Shown here: in pieces, positions 1 to 12,904 of the stretch
Layout: each line of letters starts with the position of its first letter
Position numbering within the stretch: position 1 is the stretch's first letter
Assembly: GCA_029204225.1 (NCBI GenBank)
Contig: MU832058.1
Location: forward strand, 1 to 64,000
Direction of reading: 5' to 3'
DNA from: Diphasiastrum complanatum
Taxonomy: Eukaryota; Streptophyta; Lycopodiopsida; Lycopodiales; Lycopodiaceae
DNA length: 64,000 bases
Notes under the pieces: generated by a model
Database searches by the model: none
What the model was told of the DNA's origin: nothing
Seen by the model: the letters and a program-made list of their open reading frames with translations, nothing else
Made by a program: the position numbers and the translations under genes

Positions 1-419
1 ACTAGAAGAAGTAGCAACAGTGGGATGCTTATTAATTGACCACGAAAATTGCAAAATTAAATAAAAAATGCAATGTCCTTTGTAGAGAGTCTAGTGTCTT
101 GATCTCCACCCAATCCGAGTCACTAAAAAACCAAATTCGAATCTCACAAGAGGGAAAAAACAGTCATGACTCTTGTTCTTGAAGATATCAGATAGATCTC
201 TTCAAGCTTTTCAATGTGTTTTCATCGGGGCATGCATGAAATTGACTCGTGAGACTCTATATAGAAAAGGTCCGGTCTTGAATTAAAATAGGTATATGAG
301 CACAGCCTATAGCTTGACCATTATAATGTTGGTAAATGATCTAACTTCATACTTGATAATTAATCGTTCTGACATGTCTCCATAGGTGTAGCAACGGCTT
401 GCATTCTTCCATCTGAACC
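1..419. other. unassigned flank left of the first copia element
   Basis: No open frame or repeat boundary is recognisable. The sequence is AT-rich and abuts the point where copia reverse-transcriptase similarity stops. It may be the 3' part of the same element or the DNA it sits in; the window edge prevents a decision. Confidence 0.3.
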
Positions 420-3400
420 TATTCAAAATCTGCCCCCAATGTAGCGTTCTTGAGAGATGAAATTCCAGCACCTTCTTGTACAAATTCAAGACCAAGATAA
501 AAGTGCAATAGGCCTAAATCTGAGGTTTCAAAAACCATACCAAGATCAAGTATTACGGCATCAATCTGCTGCTCATTACTTCCCGTAATAATAATATCAT
601 CAACATAAAACAAAATAATGATGATATGATCTGAAGTATGCTTGACATAAAGAGTAAATTCGCTGGGACTATTAGTAAACCCTCGATCACAAAAGTAGGC
701 ATGTATCTTTTGATACCACATCCTCGGAGCTTGCTTCAGTCCATAAAGTGCCTTCTTGAGAAGACAAACTTTATCTTCTTGGCCTTCAACCAAAAAACCA
801 GCAAGTTGTTGAAGGTACACTTCCTCATTGAGATCACCATTGAGGAATGTTGTCTTTATGTCAAGTTGCCGCAAACACCAACCAAAGTGGGCAGCCAAAG
901 AGGTTACTACCCTCACGGTAGTCATCCGAGCAGTAGGAGAAAAAGTCTCCTCATAATCAATCCCCTTTTGCTGAGCATAGCCTTTGGCAACGAGCCTTGC
1001 CTTGTACCTTTCAATGGTACCATCTGCCTTATACTTGATATTTTATACCCATTTAGAACCAATTGCCTTCTTCCCATGAGGAAGATCAACAAGAACCCAA
1101 ATCTGGTTCTTCATAAGTGAGTCATACTCATCTTGCATCGCATCCTCCCAACATTTTACTCCCTTGGCCTGCTCATAGAAAACAGGTTCTTCTGCAACAT
1201 CTCCATGAGATGTAAGAGCAAAATCTGAAAAATCATCATATTCCACTGATTTTGTAGAGGCACGTGTCTTTCCATCATAAAATGAACTTACTTTGTTGTC
1301 CCGCAAAGTCGACAACAGCCACCGTGGGACTGTTTTGGGCTGTCCAACAGCCATGTCTCTTCTTACAATTTGTTGTCCAAGATCTTCCGACACCGCACTT
1401 GGCTGTCCAAGATCTTCCAAAACTGGTCCTTGCTGTCCAACAGTTCCTGCAGGCTGATTTTGAGCAACAACGGGCGGTTCTTGATGAACATTAGGCTCTA
1501 AACTTGATGAGGTGTTGGGCAGGTCGAAACTGGTTGATTGCTGCCCCTTATCTCCAACAATAGAAGATGGTACCAAATCTGGAAAAACTTCAACATTCAC
1601 ACTATGTGGGCTGTGCCCCTTCAAGATATGAGTTGGGGCCACATCCAATGAATTCTTTTCATCAAAATGCACATCACGACTAACAATAATCTTATTAGTG
1701 CCCAAATTGAACAGCTTATAGCCTTTGCTTTCACTACTATAGCCAACAAAAATGCATTTAACTCCTTTATCTTCAAGCTTTCTACGAAGTTTATCCGGAA
1801 CAAAAGCATAAGCCGTACAACCAAAAGTGCGAAAGTGAGAGATTGTAGGCTTCTTTCCATACCAAACTTCATAGGGAGATAATACTTTCAATGCTTTAGT
1901 AGGACAACGATTGCTTATGTATGCTGCCGTTATAACCGCTTCAACCCAAAACTTGTGAGGCAGCCCCTTTGCTTTGAGCATGCAACGGGCCATCTCCATG
2001 AGTGTGCGATTCTTTCGCTCGGCAACACCATTTTGTTGAGGCGTATAGGGAGTTGTCATTTGATGTAGAATTCCCTTTTCTCGAATAAATGCACCGAACG
2101 TATTCTTAATGTATTCCCCTCAATCGGTGTGTAGGGTCTTCAAAGAATTCCCAAACTGATTTTCCGCCATTGCTAGAAAATCTTTGACACGTTGAAGAAC
2201 TTCCGATTTAGCCTTCATAGGATAGATCCATGTAAAATGGGAAAAGTTATCAATAAAAGTCACAAAATAGATGCACTTTCCAATGGATTCGGTCCTCATT
2301 GGACCACAAACATCACTATGAACCAAATCAAATTTATCAAGAACCCTTATAGTTCTATCAATTGGAAAACGTTTCCTTTGAAACTTTCCAAGTATGCACC
2401 CCTCGCATACATGCCCTTCCGGCTGCTCAATAGTAGGAATGTCTTCTACCATATTAAATGTCTTCAGCTTCTTCAAACTTGCAAAGTTGAGATGCCCAAA
2501 CCTTGCGTGCCACAATTCAGCCAACTCCAATGATTGTGATGTAGAAGCAACAAGACATGTAGAGGGAATTCGTCGCTCATAGGTATCCATAATGCATAAG
2601 CCACCATGCATCGTTCCCGAAACATTAATCAAGTGTGATCTTTTAGGATCCTTGACGGGACACTTATCTTCTTTGAACTCAACAACTAGTCCTTGCTTCA
2701 ACATAGTTGAAACCGAAAGAAGATTCTTCTTGATTCCGGGAACATAAAGCACATTCTTAATGTACTTTTCTTCACCATTAGGCAAAATGATGGCTACAAT
2801 TCCAATTCCATGAATAGAATAAGATGCATCATCCGCACATTGTACCTTACTTCCATTTTGCACTTTTACTAATTTAGTAAATGCTTCTTTGCGAGAAGTC
2901 ATATGACGAGTAGCACCACTATCAATCACCCATTCAATGGACTGAAAATCAGCAACTTGCAAAACAGAATCTGAATTCCTCATAGATGTAGTAGTACTAG
3001 TAGAAGCAATATTAGACACAAAAGCATAGTCTTGGTTGAAGAGATCACCACTAGCTTCAAGCTCTTGCTCCAAAGTAGCAAGTGAAGCACTAGTATCAAT
3101 TCCTTTACTCTCCTCTTTCGCAAGCTTCTTCTTACAATCCTTGATGAAGCGCCTCCAACGGGCTTTTGCTCATCCTTGGAAGGAGGTTTCCCCTTTCCTT
3201 TTGACTTGCCTTTTCCCTTGCCTTTCGTGAAGAAAGCTTGATCTTCTTGAGTGTCACCCGCAAAGTTTTGCCTCATATGCTCCTCTTGAAGAAGCAGCCC
3301 AACAAGTTCATCAAAGGAGAGTTGTTGTCCCCTAAGAGAGATACTCAAAGATGAAACAAATGGAAGATAAGATGAAGGTAATGAGTTGAGAGTAATTTGA

Positions 3401-4589
3401 GCATCCTCAATTATCTCATCAATATTGAGAAGCTCCTCACGAAGATCCTTGATCTTCGTCAAGTGATTGGTCACTTGATCCCCTTCTTGCATCTTCAACA
3501 AAGAAAGCTGATTTCTGAGATACACCACTCTTGCTGGATTTTTGACTCTATACATAGTATAAAGTGTATCCCACGCACTTTTAGATGTCTTACAAGACCT
3601 AATATGAGGTAAGATAGATCTTTTCACAGCAAGAGCAACCATAGAATGTGCTTGTGCATCCCTTCTATCCCACTTCTTTTGTTCTTCCGAAGATGGACAA
3701 GATGATGTTGATGATGATGATCCACGAGGTGTAGGAGGTGCCAAAGACGGAGGCCTTTCCTCATCACCATTGACCAAATCCCACAGCCCTTTCGCTATGA
3801 GAAGATTCTTCATCATGTAACTCCACAAGGAGTAGTTTGTGTCATCCAACCGATCTTCACTAAACAAAGAACCGATAGCTTCCGATTCATTAGCCATTAC
3901 CTCCAACAAAATTTCAGCTTGTAGTAGATAGGAAAGAGAGCCTTTCCACAACCAAATTTACTCGAAAATTTGCAGCAAACAAAGAGCTGAAAGTAGGAGC
4001 ACAAGATGTCTTTCAATCTGCAACCAAAGTGCCCAAAAGATAATGGGTAGATGGCTGTCTTTCTGCACAAAAAAACCAGCTTCTTGAAAATTAGGTTAGC
4101 TACGATTGAAGCCTACACCGAAACCCAATTAGGAAGCCAAATAGTGTGATCAACACACACTCTAATAGGGCTGTTGAAAGCACCCTACTACTTGTTGAGA
4201 ATCTGCAAATTTCCAGCCACAAGTTGACCTAACCCTGAATAGGGTTTGCTGAATTTTGGGCGCCCTCCTACACAAATGCAAACCTGAAAACAAAAACAGC
4301 AAGATAAGGAGACACCACAACCAAAAATCAGTTGCAGATTTTTGGGCACCCTCCTCCAAACAAAACTTGCTGAAAACTAGTTGCATAAAAATCAGATTTG
4401 AGATTCTGATTTTTGGGTGCCAAAAATTGCTCCTCCAAGATCTCTGATGGCCGCCCTCCTTCAACCTGAAAAGAGACAAAAAAGTTGATCCAAACTCCAC
4501 TTGAAAAAATCAGCAAGATGCTGAAATTTCACAACAAAAAGCAGAGAAGCTCCTCTTCTGGTAGGGCGCCAACAAACAAGCTTGTTGCA

Positions 4590-4610
4590 GATCCGGTTGC
4601 TCTGATACCA
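4590..4610 (-). promoter_or_regulatory. primer-binding site of copia element 1
   Basis: The minus strand reads TGGTATCAGAGCAACC immediately after the LTR end. TGGTATCAGAGC is the standard plant copia PBS, complementary to the 3' end of initiator methionine tRNA. It fixes both element orientation and the LTR edge. Confidence 0.85.
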
Positions 4611-5051
4611 TGTAGGAAGCAAGAGACAAGTCACCAAGATCTAGTTATCAATCAATCTCCACAAGAAACAAGAGAGAAGAGGCTGGGCGCCCAACTTTGA
4701 GAGAGAGAGAGAGAGAAAACAGCAACAAGAGCAATGGAGAGCCAAACTGTATAAAATGGAATACACAATGAGCATCTAAGTACTCTACCTGGATGTGACC
4801 AAATGCCACCAAACCCTAAGGTTAACCACTTACTAAATGTAGGGCACCCTCAAAAGTCAAGATAGGGCCCCTAAACAAAATTAGACCTCTAAGGACCCAC
4901 GAGTCAGTACATGACCAACATTGGGTCCAACTGAACTTAAGACAAACTTAAGATGGCCTAAATAACTAAATACCCATGGTTACACAAATCTCGACTTTTT
5001 GGGTCAAAGTAACCTATGGATTAACTTCAGCATAGTCATTTATTTCTAACA
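4611..5051 (-). repeat. 5' LTR of copia element 1
   Basis: The segment starts TGTAGGAAGC directly beside the PBS and ends TTTCTAACA, giving the TG...CA termini of an LTR on the + strand. It carries a short GA run near 4700. Its inner end shares the phrase GGGTCAAAGTAACCTATGG with the LTRs of the element at 6434-11826. The matching 3' LTR is not in the window. Confidence 0.75.
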
Positions 5052-6342
5052 GATATGGTGTACAGGATTATCATCTTCACACTGGTCCAGCATTTCACAC
5101 TTACAGACCACCATGTTGGCTCGCATGAGGCGAGCGAAGCCCTCGGTTCCCCATGAGATCATCCTTGCGGAGTTTGCCACCCCCCCCCTATTCAGATTGA
5201 GGCAGCCTTCTAGCTTATCACGTACATCCAGCGAGCTCAGGCACTTCCTGATACCGAGCAGAGATATACGCGGATTGCACTCATGTCCTCTCATCACCTT
5301 CAGACTCAGGGATACCGGCTATCATGGTTCTCTCAGGCATCGCACTTCCTCATGGAAGCATTTGGTATCACTATCACTGATCTCCCTTTGGGTACACACC
5401 AGTACATTAGACGTTTTTTATACATAGCATATCTCGACTGTACCTGGCGTCACCAACTGGGGGTTAAGCCTGACTACTACCAAACTCACTTTCTAGTGTA
5501 GGATGCCACTGGTCTTCCAGTTTTACCTCGCTATTTGTCTTCTGGACTATCACACGGTCTCCGTTTCACTTTGTGATAGTTCAGAGTCTCCTCAAATCAG
5601 TTGGCTATTGAGACAGGCAGATTCCAGGGTACACCACGAGAGGAGAGACTATGCCTGCTGTGTCCCCTACATGAGATAGAGTCCGAGGAGCACTTCATCT
5701 TCAGATGCCCCATATATTATGAGATTAGAGGGAGATATCATTGTTTATTCCGTGACATGCCTACTACACTTAGAGCACTGATGGGATATGAGGACTCTCG
5801 CTATGTTGCACTTATGCTACGAGAGATGGTCTTGATGCGCCAGGATATGTACCAGACAGCTCAGCAGCCACATCCTAGCTCTCAGGCTCAGATTACGTCT
5901 TTCTTCACCAGGAGACGGACACGGCCCGACGACGATGACGACGACATACCACCTCACCGATGTCAGAGACAGTGTATCTCATAGTCATGCAGCAGTTCAC
6001 ACTTCTCGCTTGTTACGAGAGTACACAGTTTTCACCCTCCTAGAGGACGTCAGCGACGGTCCATACCTCCTGATACAGCTCGTATTACGTCTTTTTTCAG
6101 CCGCAGCAGTATCTGACACTATCTGATACTACTCTACTCTACTCTACTCTACTCATGGCAGCTATTCTTGCTCCCACTTATGGACAGTTGGCAGTTTGTA
6201 GTTTACAGTTATACTACTCATTTTTCTTTTATGCATAGTTATTTCTTGGAGACGTTTATATACGCTCCCATAGTTTTCACATACTTGACATGTACTCCTT
6301 TTGGTCTCATATGCCTTTTGGCATGGAAAAGACATTAATAAA

Positions 6343-6395
<53 letters not shown>
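5052..6395 (+). mobile_element. LINE retrotransposon, 3' part with CT-rich tail
   Basis: Two open stretches (5283-5501 and 5601-5984) carry the C-terminal part of a LINE ORF2. The second has the zf-RVT signature: IETGRFQGTPREERLCLLC, then EEHFIFRCP, a CCHC arrangement usual at the end of non-LTR reverse transcriptases. It is followed by an acidic DDDDDD tail. A stop and frame change separate the two stretches, so it is dead. After the coding part come a (CTACT)n run at about 6130-6155, the phrase GACATTAATAAA near 6332, and a (CT)n tail to 6393. No RT core is present, consistent with 5' truncation. Related pieces occur at 13485-14100 and, on the minus strand, at 52809-53010. Confidence 0.7.
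6347..6393. repeat. (CT)n microsatellite, about 23 units
   Basis: Pure CT dinucleotide run directly after the LINE 3' phrase CATTAATAAAGC. It probably grew from the LINE tail. Confidence 0.95.
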
Positions 6396-6396
<1 letters not shown>

Positions 6397-6433
6397 CTTC
6401 CCATCCTCCAAGATACAATTTTGACCATACATA

Positions 6434-6935
6434 TGCAGGAAATAGAAGCCTAAGGATCCAGAATCTTAACTATTCAATCACACAAAGCATTCTCAAAAGA
6501 AAGAGAGAGATGGCTAGAAACCCTCTTGTAGAAACTCGTGGACAGCCAAGGAGAATAGTCAGTATTGCTTACAAAAGTGTCTCATACAAATGGGATGCAC
6601 ACACATAGATAGTCCAAGATGACTATCTAACTTCATGACTATTGGCTATCCAACTACTTGACTATTGGCTTTCCAACTACTTGACTATTGACTATCCACC
6701 TTTCTATATGTAATATAGAAAGAATAAGGTACCTCCAATATGTCAAGTTGGGGTACTTAATGTCACAATTAGGCCTAGTGGACCCATGAGTCCCTACCAA
6801 GTTAATTTCATACTAACTTAGCTAACTCAAGTTTAGTAGGCCTAATATAATAAATGACCATGCTTACACAACTCTCGACCTTTTGGGTCAAAGTAACCTA
6901 TGGTAATGTAAGCAAATTCCATTTACATTCCAACA
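6434..6935 (-). repeat. 3' LTR of copia element 2
   Basis: Starts TGCAGGAAATAG, ends CATTCCAACA on the + strand, and nearly matches 11343-11826. The minus-strand purine tract AAGGAGGG lies just inside it. Confidence 0.9.
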
Positions 6936-6949
6936 CCCTCCTTAAATGG
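6936..6949 (-). promoter_or_regulatory. polypurine tract of copia element 2
   Basis: The minus strand reads CCATTTAAGGAGGG immediately before the 3' LTR start TGTTGGAATG, the usual position for plus-strand priming. Confidence 0.75.
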
Positions 6950-7218
6950 AAATGCATAACATAACATGAAGTAACTTCTCGAAAGAGAAAAATGCAACTT
7001 GCTGTCCGAACTTCATGTCACCAAATCAACTTCGCACCAAAGTAGTCGAAATCTCATCCCCAATCATGTCCAACATATAAAAGGAAAAGAATGCGTAATA
7101 ATGAAGCATCAAGTCGAAGGGTGAGGATTTGCATGCTCCATCCGAAGTAGGGAACCAACATAAACTCGGCAATAAGTCGAAACATGGACTTGTAATCCAT
7201 CATAGGCTCCCACATCAT

Positions 7219-7965
7219 TCAAAAATACTTCTTATCATAAGGACAATAAAAAAGAGTACCAAACTCTTTTGGCATCACATCCTCCCGAATCTTACCATCA
7301 ATGACTTGCTCACATAGAATAGGCAATGTACCAACATCACGATGAAGAGAAAGTGTAGAATCAAAAAAATCAGCAAGAGGTACTGATTTTAAAGTGGCAT
7401 GTGCCTTCCTTTCGTAGTAAGACATATCTTTGCTGTTCTGCAAAGTCTCCAAAAGCCGACAAGGAACTGTTATGGGCTGTTCAACACTTTGCTGCCCAAA
7501 GTGTTCCCAACATGGACCATGTTGTCCATAATCTTCCGCAGGCTGTTCCTGAAGCATAATGGACTGCTCATGATGTAAAATGGGCTGTAAATGACCAAAA
7601 GAAGATGACTGAACCTGTTGTCCAACGTCTTCATCATAAAAATTTGGCAAACTATCAAGAGATGCATTAACGATGGTGTCATCAAAGCTGTCCCTCGAAG
7701 AGGTATGGGATGACATAGAAGATTCTTCAAGTAATGAAAAATTCTCTCCAATCAAATGCTCACTCTTAACACTTTGAACAAAAGTACTAATTGACACATG
7801 TTGAGTCCCTTCTCGATAAATACAAAAAGGTTTCAAAGAGTGCTTGAATTTTTCAGCCTTTGCTAAAACATCAAATTGAAAAGGTTTCGCATGAAACTTT
7901 TCACTAATGCATCCATCATATGCATCAACTTGCGGTGACTTGAAAAAAGAAGATTGTTTCAACAT
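7219..7965 (-). other. divergent second copy of the copia post-integrase linker (fossil)
   Basis: A 248-residue open frame. Its C-terminal half (EHFGQQSVEQP, VPCRLLETLQNSK, ATLKSVPLADFFDSTLS) parallels the linker of the same element at about 8101-8400 (EHFGQQSVDKG, VPKWLLQTLQNNK, ASTKSVEFADFSDFAL). It occupies the place where RT would be expected. The N-terminal third is not recognised. It is either a tandem duplication that diverged or a piece brought in from a related element by template switching. Confidence 0.65.
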
Positions 7966-10900
7966 CTACTCAATGTATCGTTTTTGAGAGATGAAGATTC
8001 CAGCCCCATGTGGAAGATCAACAAGAACCCAAGTGTGGTTCTTCATGAGTGAGTTGTACTCCTCTTGCATCGCATCCTCCCAACAATTTACTCCTCTGGC
8101 CTACTCATAAAAAACAGGTTCTACTGCACCATCCTCAATAGAAATAAGAGCAAAATCAGAAAAATCAGCAAATTCTACTGATTTAGTAGAGGCACGAGTC
8201 TTCCCTTCATAGAAATGATCCACTTTGTTGTTCTGCAAAGTCTGCAACAACCATTTAGGGACTGGTTTGGGCTGTCCAACAGCCTTACCTTTGTCAACAC
8301 TTTGCTGTCCAAAGTGTTCCGAACTTGGACCTTGCTGTCCAATGTTTTTTGAACTTGGACCTTGCTGTCCAATGTCTTCAACAGGCTGCTCTTCACCATA
8401 AATAGGTTCTTCTTGATGAACTATGGGCTGCAAAGAAGTAGTGGGCTGTCCACTAGAAGTAGATGGCAGTCCCTTCTCTTCATGATTAGATGGCAAAACC
8501 AAATCTGGAAATATTTCAAGATATGCATTATGGGGGAAGTCCCCTTTCATGACATGAGTGGGCGCAACATCATAGGAGGTCTTTTCATCAAAATGAACAT
8601 CACGACTTACTATGATTTTATTAGTATCCATATTAAACAACCTATAGCCCTTGCTTTCGCTACTATAGCCAACATATATGCATTTAACTCCTTTATCATC
8701 AAGCTTGGTTCTTAGCTTATCGGGAAAGAAAGCGTAAGTCGTGCAACCAAAGATGCATAAGTGAGAAATAGTAAGCTTCTTACCATACCAAACTTCATAA
8801 GGAGTTAATACCTTCAAGGCTTTAGTAGGACACCGATTACTAATGTAAGCCGCCGTTATAACCGCTTCAACCCAAAACTTGTGAGGTAGGCCCTTTGCCT
8901 TGAGCATGCATCGAGCCATCTCCATAATAGTGCGATTCTTTCTTTCGGCAACACTATTTTGTTGAGGTGTGTAAGGGGTTGTCATTTGATGATGGATACC
9001 TTTGCTTTGAAGATAAGTACCGAACGTATTCTTTATATATTCCCCTCTTCGGTCGGTACGTAAGATCTTCAAAGAGTGCCCAAACTGGTTTTCTATCATT
9101 GCTAGAAAATCCTTAAAGCGTTGCAAAACTTCAGATTTTGCCTTCATAGGATAAATTTATGTAAATCTTGAAAGGTCATCAATAAAAGTAACAAAGTACT
9201 TACACCTTCCAATGGATTCAGTCCTCATTGGACCACATACATCACTATGAACCAAATCAAATTTGCCATCAACTCTAATAGTTCCATCAATTAGAAAAGC
9301 TTGCCTTTGAAATTTTCCAAGTATGCATCCTTCGCATACATGTCCTTCGGGATGCTCAATATTAGGAATGTCTTCAACCATATTGAATCTCTTCAACATC
9401 TTCAAGCTAGCAAAGTTGAGATGTCCAAACCTAGCATGCCATAATTCAGTCAACTCCAAAGAATGTGAACTTGATGCAACAAGACAAAAAGATGATGAAG
9501 CTCTTCGCTCATAGGTATCCATAAGGAACAATCCACCACGCAATGTTCCTGAAGCAATGATCATAAGAGATCTCTTTGGGTCTTTGATAAGACACTTGTC
9601 TTCTTTGAATTCCACAACCAATCCTTGGTTCATAATTGTAGAGACCGAAATGAGATTCTTTTTTATTTTTGGAACATAAAGTACATTACGAATGTACTTC
9701 TCCTCACCATTGGGTAAGATAATGGGGATCACTCCAATACCTTTGATAGGATAAGAGGTGTTATCAACACCTTGAACTTTGCTTCCATCATGCACTTTTA
9801 CAAGCTTTGTGAAGACTTCTTTGTGATAAGTCATATGGCGTGTGGCACTACTATCAATCACACAATCAATAGATGAAAAAACAGCAACTTGTAAAGCTGA
9901 AGATGAGCTGTTTTCTGTTGAAAAACCAGCAAGATTTGAAGTGGCAGAAATCTCGTCTTGAGGAGAGATGAGATTTGAGCTTCCTTAGATTTTTGATCAT
10001 CTTTGGAAGTTTTGAAAGAAGGCTTCCCTTTCCACTTGCCTGTGCCTTTGCCTTTTGCAAAGAAAGCTTGATCTTCTTGTTCACCAAAGTTGATCCTTGT
10101 TTGCTCTTCTTGAAGAAGTAAGCCAACAAGTTCGTCAAAGGAGATTTGCTGTCCCCTAAGAGAAATGCTCAATGATCCAACAAATGGAAGATAAGAATTA
10201 GGAAGAGAGTTGAGAGTAATAGATACAAATTGTGAGTTCTCAATCAACTCATCAATACTAAGAAGCTCCTCTCGAAGATCCTTGATCTTCGTCAAGTGGT
10301 TTGTAAGCAAATCACCTTCTTGCATCTTCAAGACAGAAAGTTGATTTTGAAGATATACCACTTTTGCCACATTCTTTACTTGAAACATCTTTGCAAGAGT
10401 CTCCCAAGCACTTTTGGAAGTCTTGCATGATCTAATATGTGGAAGGATAGATCTCTTGACTGATAATACAATGACGGAATGTGCTTGTGCATCTCGTCGA
10501 TCCCACTTCTTTTGCTCATCGGAAGACACCTCCGTAGATGATGAAGTAGTTGTTTTAGATGGTGTAATAGGTGCCAAGGTAGGCGGCCTCTCTTCGTCAC
10601 CATTAACTACTTCCCACAAACCTTTAGCAATTAGAAGGTTCTTTATCATGTAGCACCACAAGGAATAGTTTGTGCCATCAAGCCTATCTTCATTAAATAA
10701 AGAACCAATAGACTCCAATTCTTTAGCCATAACAGAAAAATCAGCTTGTAGTAGATAGGAAATAGACTTTCCAAGACAAAATCTACTCAAAGGGCAGCAA
10801 CCTCAAAGCTGAAATTATGAGCAGAATAGATTGCAATACTCCACATGCAAACAAGTAATGACATAGGTGGCTGATTTCTGCACAAAAGACAGAATGCTCA

Positions 10901-11329
10901 CAAATAGGTAGACTTCGAATGAAGCCAAAACCATAACCAAAAATTTGTGGCTAAAAAAAGTGCACTCTATGTGCATATAGAGCTGATGGTAGCGCCCTAC
11001 TCCAAGCTCACCAACAAGGAAATTTCAGCAAGAAATGTGTCCAAAACACATGTATCTTCATTTAAGAAGTAAATCTGAAATTTTCAGCATGTAATTGAGT
11101 CAAGATCACATGCAATTGGTTTGAGCATGGGCGCACTACTGCTAGCTCTCAAAAAGGTGAAGGTGCCCTGCAATTTCCTGCAAAAAAGCTATAAGAAGAT
11201 GAATAGATTCTTCTCCTGCAAAAATCGGCAGCTTGATGATTTTCTGCAACCAAAAGGGGAAGAAGATAGCTTCCTATTGGGCGCCCTCCTGCAAGCAATA
11301 TGATCACCAAAAGACTCTGATCACCTAAA

Positions 11330-11342
11330 GGCTCTGATACCA
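11330..11342 (-). promoter_or_regulatory. primer-binding site of copia element 2
   Basis: The minus strand reads TGGTATCAGAGCC beside the LTR edge, the initiator-Met tRNA PBS. Confidence 0.85.
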
Positions 11343-11826
11343 TGTAGGAAATAGAAGCCTAAGGATCCAGAATCTTAACTATTCAATCACACAAAGCATT
11401 CTCAAAAGAAAGAGAGAGATGGCTAGAAACCCTCTTGTAGAAACTTGTGGACAGCCAAGGAGAATAGTCAGTATTGCTTACAAAAGTGTCTCATACAAAT
11501 GGGATGCACACACATATATAGTCCAAGATGACTATCTAACTTCATGACTATTGGCTATCCAACTACTTGACTATTGGCTTTCCAACTACTTGACTATTGA
11601 CTATCCAACTTTCTATAAGTAATATAGAAAGAATAAGGTACCTCCAATATGTCAAGTTGGGGTACTTAATGTCACAATTAGGCCTAGTGGACGCATGAGT
11701 CCCTACCAAGTTAATTTCATACTAACTTAGCTAACTCTAAGTTTAGTAGGCCTAATATAATAAATGACCATGCTTACACAACTCTCGACCTTTAACCTAT
11801 GGTAATGTAAGCAATTCCATTTTTGA
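11343..11826 (-). repeat. 5' LTR of copia element 2
   Basis: Starts TGTAGGAAATAG. It matches 6434-6935 closely along its length except at the outer end, where it is shorter and no clear target-site duplication can be read. Confidence 0.85.
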
Positions 11827-12300
11827 ATCATTCACCTCCTTGCTTCCCTCATGACAATCCTTTGGATGTGCAGATGACCTTCCTTTCCTCGACTCTCCAT
11901 TTTGCTACCTCTCGCTCTTTCACATCTAAACCCTTTCGTCATAAGCCCACTTCATCTTGCTCCATTCATCAGCCGTCGTATGATCGTGATGTTGGATTTT
12001 ATGCTCAAGCCCAAATCCATTAGGTAATGAGCATCCTGAAACCTGTTTATATTTATCCTTGAAAACAAAAAACAAAAAAAGGCTCGAATTTTAAACAGAA
12101 GATTGAAATTCAGGGTCGGACTTTTTCGACCCAATGTCAAGCTTATCGAAGAGAGATTTTCCGACCCTGGATCGGATCAGATCGGATCGAGTCTTTATTT
12201 TCCGGGCGTATCTGACCCTGGATCATATCGAGGTGGTTTTCTCCGGGCCTGTTCGACCCTCGATCGAATCGAATCGGGTCTAAATTTTCCGAGTCATTGT
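11827..12300. other. unassigned spacer with GATCGGATC-type repeats
   Basis: No gene is recognised. From about 12110 to 12290 the phrases GACCCTGGATC, GATCGGATC and TTTTCCGGGC or TTTTCCGAG recur several times as imperfect short repeats, like a worn minisatellite or an LTR U3 region. Confidence 0.35.
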
Positions 12301-12823
12301 ATATTTCTGAGTCAGTGTATATTTTCCAATACAGTGTATATCTTTCGATACTGTCAACTCTTTTTTTCCGACCCACGTCACGACGTTGACAGTTCATCTA
12401 CTTTGTACATACGTTTAAGGATAGAATGGCGGCTACCTAGTAAATTAAGTAGATTAATGTCATGCTTTCAATGTACCGATTAACTGACATCCAATCATCA
12501 ATGAGAATCCACCATGGAGTCAGCGCACTGATCAGATTAAGTATTATTCTGTAGTCATTATTCAAAATGTCGGTAAGCCATAGTTTTTTTTTTTCAACAA
12601 GCAACGATCTATCAGCTGAAGCTCTACGTTTCTCGCACCAGCTTCAAGCTCTTGTACTCAGTTTTTCCAATCTATCAAAGTGCAAGTTTTGTCTACGCTA
12701 TTACTTGTTCTATTGCGCATTGCTATTGTTCATTCATCTTGAATACTTGCTGGTAACTGCTGCACTTTCGATCCACACCATGTGCTTTCTCTACTTCCGC
12801 TGCTATCCCACTGATTTCCAACT
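12301..12823 (+). repeat. probable LTR 3' part beside a PBS
   Basis: The right edge lies directly before TTGGTATCAGAGC, so this sequence probably includes the end of a copia LTR on the + strand. The left edge is not defined and no second copy is in the window. Confidence 0.4.
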
Positions 12824-12835
12824 TGGTATCAGAGC
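12824..12835 (+). promoter_or_regulatory. copia primer-binding site
   Basis: TGGTATCAGAGC, a perfect initiator-Met tRNA PBS. A variant with one change (TGGTATCAAAGC) lies 82 bases downstream at 12906-12917, immediately in front of RT similarity. Confidence 0.7.
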
Positions 12836-12904
12836 TTTTGTTATCACAAATCTCTACTAATCCGATATTAGTCGGGTCTTTCTAATAACCTCTCATTTTA
12901 CGAC

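Larger units (their letters stand above)
420..5051 (-). mobile_element. Ty1/copia LTR retrotransposon, broken, 3' end not seen
   Basis: Read on the minus strand it has an LTR (4611-5051), a primer-binding site, gag, aspartic protease, integrase and part of reverse transcriptase. Gag shows the UBN2-type block ending in a basic Gly/Lys-rich segment (about 3951-2980). Protease shows WVIDSGATRHMT near 2910. The GAG-pre-integrase zinc motif and integrase core cover about 2600-1850 (HSDVCGP, then TPQQNGVAERKNRT). RT has YVDDIII near 600. The order gag-PR-IN-RT fixes it as copia. It is a fossil with about three breaks. Its LTR is related in sequence to that of the element at 6434-11826, so both belong to one family group. 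Confidence 0.9.
6434..11826 (-). mobile_element. Ty1/copia LTR retrotransposon with both LTRs, rearranged interior
   Basis: On the minus strand: 5' LTR (11343-11826), PBS, gag UBN2-like (10790-9860), protease (MIDSSATRHMT at 9861), GAG-pre-integrase and integrase (about 9500-8500; LRTDRRGEY, AERKNRT), post-integrase linker (to about 8030), then a second divergent copy of that linker (7965-7219) instead of a normal reverse transcriptase, a non-coding 3' region, a purine tract and the 3' LTR (6434-6935). RT and RNase H are essentially not seen apart from a GAGIFISQ-like scrap near 7990. It is broken, with about three breaks. The LTRs differ by only a handful of substitutions over roughly 470 aligned bases by eye, so the insertion is fairly young compared with most repeats here. 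Confidence 0.9.

Noticed and set aside
4328-4516. Short frames in 4160-4600
   Set aside because: They lie in the leader region between gag and the PBS of the copia element; no domain.
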